Of a stretch of 39,661 nucleotides of DNA, positions 31,887-39,328 are shown piece by piece; positions within the stretch are counted from its first letter, which is position 1, and every line of letters starts with the position of its first letter. A model generated the notes under the pieces. The model was not told the DNA's origin and ran no database searches. It worked only from the letters and a program-made list of their open reading frames with translations. The position numbers were made by a program, and so were the translations under genes. This stretch comes from an archaeon. GTDB taxonomy: Archaea > Thermoproteota > Nitrososphaeria > Nitrososphaerales > CADDZS01. The stretch spans positions 1 to 39,661 of the forward strand of contig JAKAPU010000007.1 in the NCBI GenBank assembly GCA_021806865.1, in the 5' to 3' direction.

Positions 31887-32507
31887 TCAGCTTTCTTCAT
31901 TGACAGTCGGCGGTGGTACCAGGTCTTTATCCTCGTTCTTAGAGGCCACCTTGCGGGAGACTTCAACGAGCGCGGGCTTTATGACCTTCCCTCCCATCGT
32001 GTACCCCCTTCCGACAACAGAGAGAATCTTCCCGTCTTCCATTTTGTTGGATTCGCTGAAAGCTACCGCTTCGTGAAATCTAGGGTCAAAGCTCTGACCA
32101 GGCTTCACGTTAATGGCGCTCACATCTTCCGAGGCAAGCGTGTTTTCTATTCGGGACAACACCATTTGTAGGCCAGCCAAAAGCTCTGTGTTCTTGACTT
32201 CAGCGCCGACTTTGATCGCTCTTTGAAGATCCTCCTGTATGGCAATGATCTCTGAAATCCAGTTCAGTTTCGTCTGATTTTTAGCGTCCGCAACCATTCG
32301 ATCTGCCTGTCTCTGAAGATTGATTACGTCTGCCTGAAGATACTTCGTCTTGCTGACCAATTCCGCATTTCTCTTCTTCTCAGCATCTAGTTCGTTCTGA
32401 AGCTCTTGGATCTTGGATTCGAGTGGTTCGGCTTCTTTGCGGGATTCCATAGTGGTTTCTTCCTTTGTTTCGATTCCCTCATTGGTCTTTGCATTCTCCG
32501 GCTCCAT
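31887..32507 (-). CDS. grpE: Nucleotide exchange factor GrpE
   Basis: The 206-residue exchange factor for DnaK. An acidic disordered N-terminus (1-30) is followed by a long dimerising coiled coil (about 30-95), a helical segment, and the C-terminal beta domain with the family pattern FDPRFHEAVAF...ILSVVGRGYTMGGKVIKPALVEV. The ATG is preceded by AAGGGGAT, and a TATA box is at 32549-32556. It is the first gene of the hsp70 operon. Confidence 0.96.
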   Translation of the reverse strand: MEPENAKTNEGIETKEETTMESRKEAEPLESKIQELQNELDAEKKRNAELVSKTKYLQADVINLQRQADRMVADAKNQTKLNWISEIIAIQEDLQRAIKVGAEVKNTELLAGLQMVLSRIENTLASEDVSAINVKPGQSFDPRFHEAVAFSESNKMEDGKILSVVGRGYTMGGKVIKPALVEVSRKVASKNEDKDLVPPPTVNEES

Positions 32508-32548
32508 AGAAATCCCCTTGACAAAATTATACTACGGTCTTTGCCATA

Positions 32549-32556
32549 CATATAAA
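32549..32556 (-). promoter_or_regulatory. Putative TATA box for grpE-dnaK-dnaJ
   Basis: Minus-strand TTTATATG lies 42-49 bp upstream of the grpE ATG, predicting a leader of about 15-20 nt with the AAGGGGAT ribosome-binding site inside it. No CIRCE-like inverted repeat is present. Confidence 0.55.
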
Positions 32557-32659
32557 TGAAAAGGTAGGGCGCGGTATTCCCGTGCTGTGCGTGCCCAAAC
32601 CAGTGCTTTATCCGACTTCAATTTTGAAAGTAGAGATCGTTAGGCGAAAGAATTTAAGC

Positions 32660-32818
32660 TTACCCTATCAACTTAATCCTACCCGATGATGCGTTCCGCA
32701 TGAAAGTGCGGAACTTGGAAGAGCCGTCTGAATGTTTCATCCAGTCGGTTTCCGTCTGGAACTGATGCAAGATGTTGAGATTACCAGAAGAGCAGAGGGG
32801 ACATTTCCCGGTCGACAT
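32660..32818 (-). CDS. Possible 52-residue protein with one CPLC motif
   Basis: An ATG-started frame of 52 codons begins 22 bp after the pus10 stop on the same strand. The product has Cys6-Pro-Leu-Cys9 near the N-terminus, like half of a zinc ribbon, but no second Cys pair. There is no clear ribosome-binding site. The frame spans a hairpin cluster, so the region could instead be structured RNA. Kept as a low-confidence candidate. Confidence 0.2.
   Translation of the reverse strand: MSTGKCPLCSSGNLNILHQFQTETDWMKHSDGSSKFRTFMRNASSGRIKLIG
32693..32759 (-). ncRNA. Candidate structured RNA with mutually exclusive hairpins
   Basis: A perfect 8-bp stem with 6-nt loop (GTTCCGCA 32693-32700, TGCGGAAC 32707-32714, plus-strand spelling) is followed by two competing hairpins. 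Segment 32741-32748 can pair with 32752-32759 (7 of 8) or, as part of 32738-32748, with 32724-32734. In the second pairing an A-C mismatch on the plus strand becomes a G-U wobble on the minus strand, giving 10 of 11 pairs, so a minus-strand RNA is favoured. The two hairpins exclude each other, like a switch. It matches no RNA family known to me, and no transcript evidence exists in the sequence. Confidence 0.3.
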
Positions 32819-32840
32819 ACTTAACGAGCATTCTGGTCGG

Positions 32841-34103
32841 TCAAATCAGTGGCGAGATAGCCTCGTCAGACTCGAGCACTCCCTCCAAAGCACTGCCGTG
32901 TTCGAGGGCTATTGAAGCAGCATTCTGCTTTGTCCTTCTCTCTTTTACTCTTACATCAACAATGTCAAATGGGGAAGATGCATCCAACTCGTACAAGCTC
33001 GTGAATGACGCCAAGTTTGGCTCTACCGTTCCGTCCTCTCCGGTTACAAACTTCTTCAGGGGTATTCCGCCGTCGCAATCTATGGCAATTGTTGCTGTCG
33101 AGTTCCCCTCGTCCAGTTGCACGTCTATTAACCGTATCTTTCTTTGGACTGTCCTGTACTTTCTGGAGAGCCTTACGTTCACGAATGTTTCATTGAATTT
33201 AGCTCGAATCTCCTCAGCATTGATCGAACCTTCTTGGGTCGTTCCTTTCTTTCTCAGATGAATTCGAGCGGAAATTTCAAACTGAGGAATATCCATTGGC
33301 TTGGACTTCAGCAGAGCGATATTTGCAATTTCCACCCTCGCATCCGATTGGAACACCAACGGTTGCTTCCGAGAGTTCTTTACACGCCGAATTGATCTCC
33401 TCTTTGGTCGCACCACTTCCACGTAGAACGGACGGCCCGAACCCTCGACAAGGCTCATCTCATCCTCACTTCCAAGCCACACGAAATTGCAGGATTCTGC
33501 CTTGAAGACTTCAGCAAAGTATGTGCTTGCTATTGATTGAACACTCGTGCCCCTCTTGCCAGTATAGTTGCACTCTGCACAACCAAGTCCGTTACACACT
33601 CTACACATCGAAGCTCTTTGTGGAACTCCCCTGACTAGTTTCTTGTAAGTTGCGCGCAGCCAAATCGATCTCGATGTCACAGATATGGTGTCATCGACCA
33701 TGGAGACAAGGATGGTCAGATCCGGCCTGGAGTAATCGACGCTCTTGCCCGAAGCATCAGCGAACTTACTGCTAATTGTCCTCGTGATCTGGCTCTTTAT
33801 GTTCTCTTTACCCTTTATTTTCAGTCTCGATCTGACTTCATCTTCTTTGTCCAGTATTGACTGCGGGAGAGAAGCGCCCACCAAGAAGGTCTTGAACTCA
33901 TAGTTCGAAGTCGACTTTGTGATTGACGAAACAATCTCATCGAGCTTCGAGAGCACACCGCCACACAGCGAGCACACATTCCGGTTCAATTCCGGCGTTC
34001 GAGCCTCTTTGATTCCCTCGCGCTTTGAGCAGTATCGACACAGGCGAAAGCCTTGATTCGCAAGTGATTGAGCGGTGGTGTGGCGAGTCGATTTGGGAAT
34101 CAA
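32841..34103 (-). CDS. pus10: tRNA pseudouridine synthase Pus10
   Basis: A 420-residue enzyme that forms pseudouridine 54 and/or 55 in the tRNA T loop of archaea. The N-terminal zinc-binding part has Cys-x2-Cys pairs at 22-25 and 44-47, with further Cys pairs at 167-178. The catalytic segment WLGSEDEMSLVEGSGRPF (209-226) contains the Glu-Asp pair (Asp214 the expected nucleophile) and the family GRPF. The frame opens at a TTG. It lies 66 bp downstream of srp54 on the same strand. Confidence 0.9.
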   Translation of the reverse strand: MIPKSTRHTTAQSLANQGFRLCRYCSKREGIKEARTPELNRNVCSLCGGVLSKLDEIVSSITKSTSNYEFKTFLVGASLPQSILDKEDEVRSRLKIKGKENIKSQITRTISSKFADASGKSVDYSRPDLTILVSMVDDTISVTSRSIWLRATYKKLVRGVPQRASMCRVCNGLGCAECNYTGKRGTSVQSIASTYFAEVFKAESCNFVWLGSEDEMSLVEGSGRPFYVEVVRPKRRSIRRVKNSRKQPLVFQSDARVEIANIALLKSKPMDIPQFEISARIHLRKKGTTQEGSINAEEIRAKFNETFVNVRLSRKYRTVQRKIRLIDVQLDEGNSTATIAIDCDGGIPLKKFVTGEDGTVEPNLASFTSLYELDASSPFDIVDVRVKERRTKQNAASIALEHGSALEGVLESDEAISPLI

Positions 34104-34169
34104 TCCTGGTACCTTCTTGATGGGAGTTTGCTCGGAATTGCAGATACTATATGACTTGATCTGTTCGGC

Positions 34170-35501
34170 TCATTTCTGCCTGCTCATCTGCTTCATCATT
34201 GCTCTAAACTCTCGCCCTTTGCTAGCTTTCATCATAGTCTTGGTCTGCTTGTAGCGATTGAGCAAGTCTTTCACATCTTTTTCGGTCACGCCCGTGCCAC
34301 GAGCAATCCTCTTGACGCGCTGTGAATTCATTACGTCAGGATCATTCCTCTCTTCCTTTGTCATGGCTTGAATCATCGCGCGCCAGTACTTCATTTTACC
34401 TTCAATCTCCTCAATGTTTTCGCTGGAAACATTCATTTGTGAGAATCCGGGCAGTGACTCTACTATCTTACGCAGTGAACCCATCTTCTTTACGGATTCT
34501 ATCTGGGTAAGGAAATCGTTCATAGTTAGTTTCCCAGACATCATGCGTTTAATCTGTTTTTCATCCGCTACTGCTTCAAGTTCTTTTGCTCGATCGAGCA
34601 AAGCTTGAAGATCTCCCATTCCGAGAAGCCGGCCCACGAAGCGGGTCGGAGAGAATGATTCCAGATCGTCTATCCTCTCTCCAGTGCCTATGTAGAAAAT
34701 CCGCGCCCCTGTTGCAGCCGCTGCGGCCAGAGCACCGCCTCCCTTGGCAGCACCATCCAGTTTGGTAACTATGATCCCACCGACCGGAACAGCAGAATGG
34801 AAGGCAGAAGCTTGAGAGAAGGCCGCCTGACCAATAGTCCCATCGATGACAAGAAGGGAAACGTCCGGATCCACCACATTTGAGATCTGACGCATTTCAT
34901 TTAGCAGACTCTGTTCTTCCTTGTGCCTACCCGCAGTGTCAACTATGATTACGTTGGAGGCCTGATTCTTGAATTGCTCTACTCCGTTCCGAGCCACTTT
35001 GACTGAATCCTTCTCGCCCTCCTCAGCATAGACTGGAACGCTGATTGATTCGCAAAGCGTCTTCAGTTGCGTTATTGCGCCGGGCCTGAAGGTGTCTGCT
35101 GCGACAACCCCCACTCTGTAGCCTTTCTTTGACAGCAAACGAGAAAGTTTCCCTATGGTTGTGGTCTTGCCGCTTCCCTGAATTCCTATCAATAACAATA
35201 CGTTCGGGCGATTCGTTGGAAGATCAATCTTCGCCTCCTCGCCTAATATCCTTGCGAATTCTTCATACAGAATCTTTACGATGTGATCCTTTCTTGGGAG
35301 ACCTGGTGGAGGCTTTTCCTCCAAGGCGCGCTTCTCGATCCTTTGACAGACCTCGAGTACAATCTTCACGTTTACATCGCTGTAGAGTAGTGCTCTCTGA
35401 ACATCCTTGACGAATTCCTTGATCTCTTTCTCATCCACAGTGGCAGCTCCGATTAGCCTGCCAACGGCACTCTGGAATCCTTCTCTCAGCTTCTCTAACA
35501 T
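34170..35501 (-). CDS. srp54: Signal recognition particle protein SRP54
   Basis: The GTPase of the signal recognition particle, 443 residues. It has the N domain (1-95), the G domain with P-loop GIQGSGKTT (106-114), the DTAGRHKEE loop (about 187-195) and TKLDGAAKGGGAL, and a Met-rich C-terminal M domain (about 320-443) that binds signal peptides and SRP RNA. The ATG start is clear. The SRP RNA is not in this window. It lies between dph6 and pus10, all minus. Confidence 0.97.
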   Translation of the reverse strand: MLEKLREGFQSAVGRLIGAATVDEKEIKEFVKDVQRALLYSDVNVKIVLEVCQRIEKRALEEKPPPGLPRKDHIVKILYEEFARILGEEAKIDLPTNRPNVLLLIGIQGSGKTTTIGKLSRLLSKKGYRVGVVAADTFRPGAITQLKTLCESISVPVYAEEGEKDSVKVARNGVEQFKNQASNVIIVDTAGRHKEEQSLLNEMRQISNVVDPDVSLLVIDGTIGQAAFSQASAFHSAVPVGGIIVTKLDGAAKGGGALAAAAATGARIFYIGTGERIDDLESFSPTRFVGRLLGMGDLQALLDRAKELEAVADEKQIKRMMSGKLTMNDFLTQIESVKKMGSLRKIVESLPGFSQMNVSSENIEEIEGKMKYWRAMIQAMTKEERNDPDVMNSQRVKRIARGTGVTEKDVKDLLNRYKQTKTMMKASKGREFRAMMKQMSRQK

Positions 35502-35556
35502 CGAACTCTATTTCTCCGTGGTCCGACCAATTTAAACATGTGGCACACCACCTCGC

Positions 35557-36261
35557 TCATTTTGGGACGAGCTCGGCTCGATTGATGTTCAAGATCCCGC
35601 GCCCTTTTTCCCATTTCACATCGCTTTGGACTACTTTGATTCGGTATCTCCGATAAATCGGGCAGTCGAGTACTAGTGTTTCGCCTTCGCCACCCTCCAA
35701 AGCGACGTTGAATCCGTATTTCCTCGAAAGCGTTTCCAACTCTTGGAGAGCCCTTTCGTCGATGATTCGTCCGAGCCAACTTGAATCCAGACCCTCAGCA
35801 GAAACAGAAGTCATGATGAAAGAGTAATTCAAAGAAACGAGCGTACGGAGATACGAATACTGGTCAATGCCCCACAAAGGAGCCTGTGGAATCAAATCAC
35901 ACTCCTTTGCAAGCTTGTCAATTCGAGTTTTCTGATATACACTCGCCATCCCTCCAGACCCGAGAACTTCGAAGTGGAATTGGTTCTTTGCCATCATAAT
36001 TGTCGTACGGATATCTTCAAGTTCCTCTTCCTTTTTTCCCTCCGTGTGGCCTGTCACGAGTGGAATCTCCAGAGCTCGTGAAGCCAGTTCGGTAACTCCA
36101 ATGTTTGCAGTGTGTAGCATGTAGCTGTCCGGATTGTTTGATATCATGGTTATGAGACAAACAACGTCATAACCCTGCTCCTGCAATTTTTGAACAATGT
36201 ACGTGCTGTCCTTTCCCCCCGAATAGAGAACAGCCGCCAAAGCGCCCAAAGTGGTCACCAT
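35557..36261 (-). CDS. dph6: Diphthine--ammonia ligase (Dph6)
   Basis: An ATP-pyrophosphatase-type amidase that performs the last step of diphthamide synthesis on elongation factor aEF2. The PP-loop SGGKDS is at 14-19. Family segments QAPLWGIDQ, LGRIIDERAL and the C-terminal GGEGETLVLDCPIY are present, and length (234) matches archaeal Dph6. The ATG start overlaps by 7 bp the stop region of a 46-codon upstream ORF. It is followed by srp54 after 55 bp. Confidence 0.92.
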   Translation of the reverse strand: MVTTLGALAAVLYSGGKDSTYIVQKLQEQGYDVVCLITMISNNPDSYMLHTANIGVTELASRALEIPLVTGHTEGKKEEELEDIRTTIMMAKNQFHFEVLGSGGMASVYQKTRIDKLAKECDLIPQAPLWGIDQYSYLRTLVSLNYSFIMTSVSAEGLDSSWLGRIIDERALQELETLSRKYGFNVALEGGEGETLVLDCPIYRRYRIKVVQSDVKWEKGRGILNINRAELVPK

Positions 36262-36395
36262 TGGACTATGAGAGCACGAAGGTGGCCGGCAAGACCAAAC
36301 AATTCGGAGTTCTGTCTGTGCTCGGGTTTGTGAAACCGAATCTCTCGCGATTCTTGCTTTTCGAAGATTTGCAGTTTATCACGATCTATCTTCAT
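36255..36395 (-). CDS. Possible 46-residue charged protein upstream of dph6
   Basis: An ATG-started frame of 46 codons fills the gap before dph6 and ends with a TGA inside the first codons of dph6, as in translationally coupled genes. The product is highly charged (Lys/Arg/Glu/His-rich) with a hydrophobic C-terminal LRALIVQW. An in-frame stop lies seven codons upstream, so the start is well bounded. A TATA-like element at 36451-36461 could serve it. I know no homolog; it could also be an untranslated leader. Confidence 0.4.
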   Translation of the reverse strand: MKIDRDKLQIFEKQESREIRFHKPEHRQNSELFGLAGHLRALIVQW

Positions 36396-36408
36396 CTGCT
36401 CGGGTTTG
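36319..36408. repeat. 12-bp direct repeat, copies 78 bp apart
   Basis: TGCTCGGGTTTG occurs at 36319-36330 and 36397-36408, extending to 16 bp with one mismatch (W-GAA). One copy is inside the small ORF, the other directly before its ATG. The 78-bp spacing equals 26 codons, so both copies read Lys-Pro-Glu in the same frame. Confidence 0.5.
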
Positions 36409-36450
36409 AGAACAAATTATCATACCAGAGAATCCAGTAACGGAATAGAA

Positions 36451-36461
36451 GCATTTAAAGC
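36451..36461. promoter_or_regulatory. Two-way TATA element between eL21 and dph6 genes
   Basis: GCATTTAAAGC is almost palindromic and reads as a TATA box on both strands. It is 38-48 bp upstream of the eL21 ATG and 56-66 bp upstream of the small ORF start on the other strand. Confidence 0.45.
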
Positions 36462-36498
36462 AGTTTGGCAATAAGCAGGTCTGGAAGCTGTATTTTTC

Positions 36499-36789
36499 AT
36501 GCCGAAATCTCGCGGCTATAGAAGGAAGACACGCGCCCTATTCCGGGCCAAACCCCGATCACCCTTAGGTGCATTGCTTAGGGATTACAATGTTGGAGAT
36601 CGGGTTGTTATAGATGTCGATTCCCGCCAAACCAAAGGGATGCCTCACAGGCGATTCCAGGGATCTGTGGGCAACATTGAGGAGATAAGGCGCAGGAGCC
36701 TTGTAATATCAGTCCCTGTTGGAGATAAGACAAAGCAGGTCGTTGCCAGGCTAGAGCATGTAAGACCGCTCGTAGCAAAGCAGAACTGA
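36499..36789 (+). CDS. rpl21e: 50S ribosomal protein eL21
   Basis: A 96-residue large-subunit protein. The family pattern is complete: SRGYRRKTRALF near the N-terminus, YNVGDRVVIDVDSRQTKGMPHRRFQGSVG (30-58), and the C-terminal strand. It opens the conserved archaeal cluster eL21, rpoF, DUF655, ksgA, HemK-like. The ATG start has a short leader after the TATA element at 36451-36461. Confidence 0.96.
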   Translation: MPKSRGYRRKTRALFRAKPRSPLGALLRDYNVGDRVVIDVDSRQTKGMPHRRFQGSVGNIEEIRRRSLVISVPVGDKTKQVVARLEHVRPLVAKQN

Positions 36790-36823
36790 TCAACAGTTAA
36801 GTCATGACGGAAGCGGTTTGGAA

Positions 36824-37165
36824 ATGAGTGAACAGGCACAACAGCAAGTGGCTTCAAAGAAGGCCAGAATCATTACGATATCAGAAGCGAAGGAAATACT
36901 ATCGAAAATCGATCCGGAGCAGACCGATCAGATACAAAAGAGAACGATGGACTATCTTCAAAAGTTTGCCAAAATCGAGCCTGAAAAAGCCCGAAAAGTT
37001 AGAAAAGCTCTCGTCGAGGAATGCGGGCTGACAATGGAGGAGGCAACTGAAATTGTCAATGTAATGCCTAAATCTCCCGAGGAGCTTCGTGTGTTTACTG
37101 CTGGCTGGAGAAAGCTGATTCCTGCTGCGACTATTGAAAAGATATTGAAATTGCTCTACGATTAA
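36824..37165 (+). CDS. rpoF: DNA-directed RNA polymerase subunit Rpo4 (RpoF)
   Basis: A 113-residue archaeal Rpb4 homolog, which pairs with Rpo7 to form the polymerase stalk. The fold is all-helical with an HRDC-like C-terminal part. Family patterns include ISEAKEILSKI and the LVEECGLTMEEATEIVNVMPKSPEELR segment. The frame also has a TTG at 36818; ATG 36824 is chosen for its better spacing from GGAAGCGG. It lies 34 bp after eL21. Confidence 0.92.
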   Translation: MSEQAQQQVASKKARIITISEAKEILSKIDPEQTDQIQKRTMDYLQKFAKIEPEKARKVRKALVEECGLTMEEATEIVNVMPKSPEELRVFTAGWRKLIPAATIEKILKLLYD

Positions 37166-37359
37166 ACCTACTAAATGAAAAACCATCCATTCTAACAAGC
37201 CAAACACTAAGCGAGTCTCATAGAATTGAGCATTCGACACTCGTTCAACATCGAAGCCCCAGAATTCTTGCATCGCTAGTTGACAAGGCTGTCTGAAATG
37301 TGCATGGCAACCGGGATGCGTTCTCTCTGTTTCACTCGGAATAGTTGATAGGTTCGGAA

Positions 37360-37926
37360 ATGTACGCGGCTACCCCTCCCACCAAAAAGTACGAGGAATT
37401 TGCCTACGTTCTCGATTTCATTGTACGCGGCAAATCTTCTATCATAAGGGAAAGAGAGGGACCATTGATTCAAGCTCTCGGAGAGGAGAGACTCACTCTA
37501 CTCGAGATTCTCGCGACCAATGACGCAGATTTTCAACCCGGTGAGCGAATAGCAATAGGAAAGGAAAATCGTGACAAGATAGTCAGCGTGCTTGGAAAGC
37601 TGAATTTCTCTGAGCTTACAAATGAAGCCAAGAACGAACTTCAAACAGTCTTAGAAAAAATGATACTCGAAAACGAAAAGAAGTACGTTTCCTATTTCAA
37701 CGAGCTTCAACCTCTGACACCGCGTCTTCATGCCTTGGAATTGATCCCGGGAATAGGAAAGACATTCATGAAGCAAATAGTAAATCAGAGAGAGAAGAAA
37801 CCTTTCGAGAGTTTTGTCGATCTTGAGAAGAGAACTGGAATCCGAGACCCCGCAAAGCTTCTTGCAAGACGAATCGTTGAGGAGCTTTCAGGCGGATCGA
37901 GAATTAACATCTTTGTCAGGCTATGA
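37360..37926 (+). CDS. DUF655 family nucleic-acid-binding protein
   Basis: A 188-residue archaeal protein with an N-terminal small beta-barrel-like part (EEFAYVLDFIVRGK) and a C-terminal helix-hairpin-helix region (LIPGIGKTFMKQIV, about 127-140) suited to nucleic-acid binding. The function is unknown, but DUF655 genes typically lie between rpoF and ksgA in archaea, as here. ATG 37360 is preferred over a TTG five codons earlier. The 194-bp gap before it holds only weak complementary pairs, nothing I can name. Confidence 0.85.
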   Translation: MYAATPPTKKYEEFAYVLDFIVRGKSSIIREREGPLIQALGEERLTLLEILATNDADFQPGERIAIGKENRDKIVSVLGKLNFSELTNEAKNELQTVLEKMILENEKKYVSYFNELQPLTPRLHALELIPGIGKTFMKQIVNQREKKPFESFVDLEKRTGIRDPAKLLARRIVEELSGGSRINIFVRL

Positions 37927-37956
37927 GCAATTAGGCTTTATTTCAGGTGATCGTTC

Positions 37957-38766
37957 TTGAGGTCGGAGCAGCATGCGGCCAGGGAAAGATCTGTTCGTAC
38001 TCGTAAGTCATTAGGTCAACATATGCTTGCTTCGGATGTAGTTGCCGAGCGAATCGTCTCAGAGGCCGGGTTAAGGCCGACCGATAACGTGCTTGAGATC
38101 GGAACGGGCACAGCTGTCCTTACTAAGTTTCTAGCAAAGCGGGCGAGATACGTAAAGACATACGAAATAGACAGGTCTTTGTTTGAAATCGCGAGGAGTA
38201 GACTAGCTTCTTTTGAAAACGTAGATTTGGTCCGGGGGGACGCGTTCACAGCAGAGCCCGCGCCAGAATTTGACTTGTGCGTCACCAGCCTCCCGTATTC
38301 GCAATCGCTCAGATTTTTGAAGTGGGCAGCGCTCAACTCTGCAACCATTCACAAGTTTCTTGCAGTCGTACAGTTGGAGTTTGCAGACAAACTTTCGGCC
38401 GAAGTAGGCTCAAAATCTTACCGTGCAGCCTCAGTAATTGCACAGATCAGTTTCGACATAGAAAGGTTGCTGCTGATTTCCAGTCGAGAGTTTGTCCCCC
38501 AGCCTAAGGTGATGTCTCAACTTATACGATTGAACCCCATACTGCTTCACGGGGCGGCATTCTTCAACAGAAGAAGGCTTGAAATCCTGACATCTCTTTT
38601 TTCAAATCGGAAAAAAACTCTGGCATCCGCACTCAAGAAAATAGTCTCAAAGAAAGAAACCCTGTTGTTTGATGCCTCACTGCTCCGCAAGCGCGTAGAA
38701 TCATTCTCTCCTTCACAGTTTGCATCAATTATTGAACTGCTGGAGTCGATTTACCACGAGCAATGA
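37957..38766 (+). CDS. ksgA: rRNA adenine dimethyltransferase KsgA/Dim1
   Basis: Dimethylates two adjacent adenines at the 3' end of SSU rRNA, late in subunit assembly. The 269-residue protein has the KSLGQHML start motif (17-24), the SAM-binding EIGTGTAVLT (47-56), an acidic ribose contact in YEID (69-72) and GDAF (94-97). Motif IV, usually Asn-Leu/Ile-Pro-Tyr, reads Ser111-Leu-Pro-Tyr. TTG 37957 is the start: AGGTGA lies 6 bp upstream. It overlaps the next methyltransferase gene by 47 bp. Confidence 0.92.
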   Translation: MRSEQHAARERSVRTRKSLGQHMLASDVVAERIVSEAGLRPTDNVLEIGTGTAVLTKFLAKRARYVKTYEIDRSLFEIARSRLASFENVDLVRGDAFTAEPAPEFDLCVTSLPYSQSLRFLKWAALNSATIHKFLAVVQLEFADKLSAEVGSKSYRAASVIAQISFDIERLLLISSREFVPQPKVMSQLIRLNPILLHGAAFFNRRRLEILTSLFSNRKKTLASALKKIVSKKETLLFDASLLRKRVESFSPSQFASIIELLESIYHEQ

Positions 38767-39304
38767 ACGCTATCTCTATGGAGAGGATTCAAGCCTATTA
38801 GGGGAAGCCATGGACAGATTGGTAGCCGGAGAAGCATTTCTCGAAATCGGGATTGGTGGAGGAGGCAATATCAGACGAGTTCTGCAAAAATTTGGGCTAG
38901 TTGTCGGAACCGATTTGAGCCGCGAATCCATTGAAGATTCGAATCGAGTCAACGCAGAGTTGATCTTAGCAGATCGAGCAACTTGCTTTCGGGCAGGTTC
39001 TTTTGATGCGATCGTATTCAATCCGCCTTATGTGCCGTCCGATGCGGTCGTTGACAAAGCTGTGGATGGGGGCCCAGATGGCATGCAGATTCCACTGTCC
39101 TTCCTGTCCAGCGCACTGCAAGCAATCAAACCCGAAGGTACGATATTGATGTTGATTTCGAGCCTCGGTGCCGTAGACAAACTGGAAGCTTTTTGCAAGC
39201 TAGCCAACTTGAAACTGACAAGAGTTGCTGAAAAGAGACTGTTCTATGAATCTTTGATTGTTTATGCAATCACAAAGATTCGCCCGAAATCCCATAGCTC
39301 TTAA
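38720..39304 (+). CDS. HemK/Mtq2-like class I methyltransferase
   Basis: A 194-residue SAM-dependent methyltransferase resembling the archaeal Mtq2/HemK group that methylates the Gln of the GGQ motif in release factor aRF1. Motifs are YGEDSSLLGEA (20-30), the SAM loop EIGIGGGG (42-49) and catalytic Asn101-Pro-Pro-Tyr104. The frame starts inside ksgA at an ATG (38720); a TTG at 38732 is an alternative. The tight overlap implies coupled translation. Trm112, the usual partner of Mtq2, is not in the window. Confidence 0.82.
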   Translation: MHQLLNCWSRFTTSNERYLYGEDSSLLGEAMDRLVAGEAFLEIGIGGGGNIRRVLQKFGLVVGTDLSRESIEDSNRVNAELILADRATCFRAGSFDAIVFNPPYVPSDAVVDKAVDGGPDGMQIPLSFLSSALQAIKPEGTILMLISSLGAVDKLEAFCKLANLKLTRVAEKRLFYESLIVYAITKIRPKSHSS

Positions 39305-39328
39305 CTTGCGAGCGCACCTGCATTGAAA

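Larger units (their letters stand above)
32508..32840. other. 333-bp gene gap between pus10 and grpE
   Basis: This is the only gap over 300 bp. It holds the grpE promoter at its left end, a TATA-like AATTTAAG (32651-32658, readable on the plus strand), the hairpin cluster at 32693-32759 and a 52-codon minus-strand ORF. Between about 32560 and 32640 nothing specific was seen. Confidence 0.7.

Noticed and set aside
32683..32734. C/D-box guide RNA on the plus strand (GATGATG ... CTGA) after a TATA-like AATTTAAG
   Set aside because: The C-box match is imperfect, no D' box lies between the boxes, the spacing is too long for an archaeal C/D sRNA and there is no terminal stem.
37166..37359. Structured RNA between rpoF and DUF655 (CGAGT ... 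ACTCG with inner CTCA/TGAG)
   Set aside because: Stems are only 4-5 bp and interrupted; this is within chance for a 194-bp stretch.
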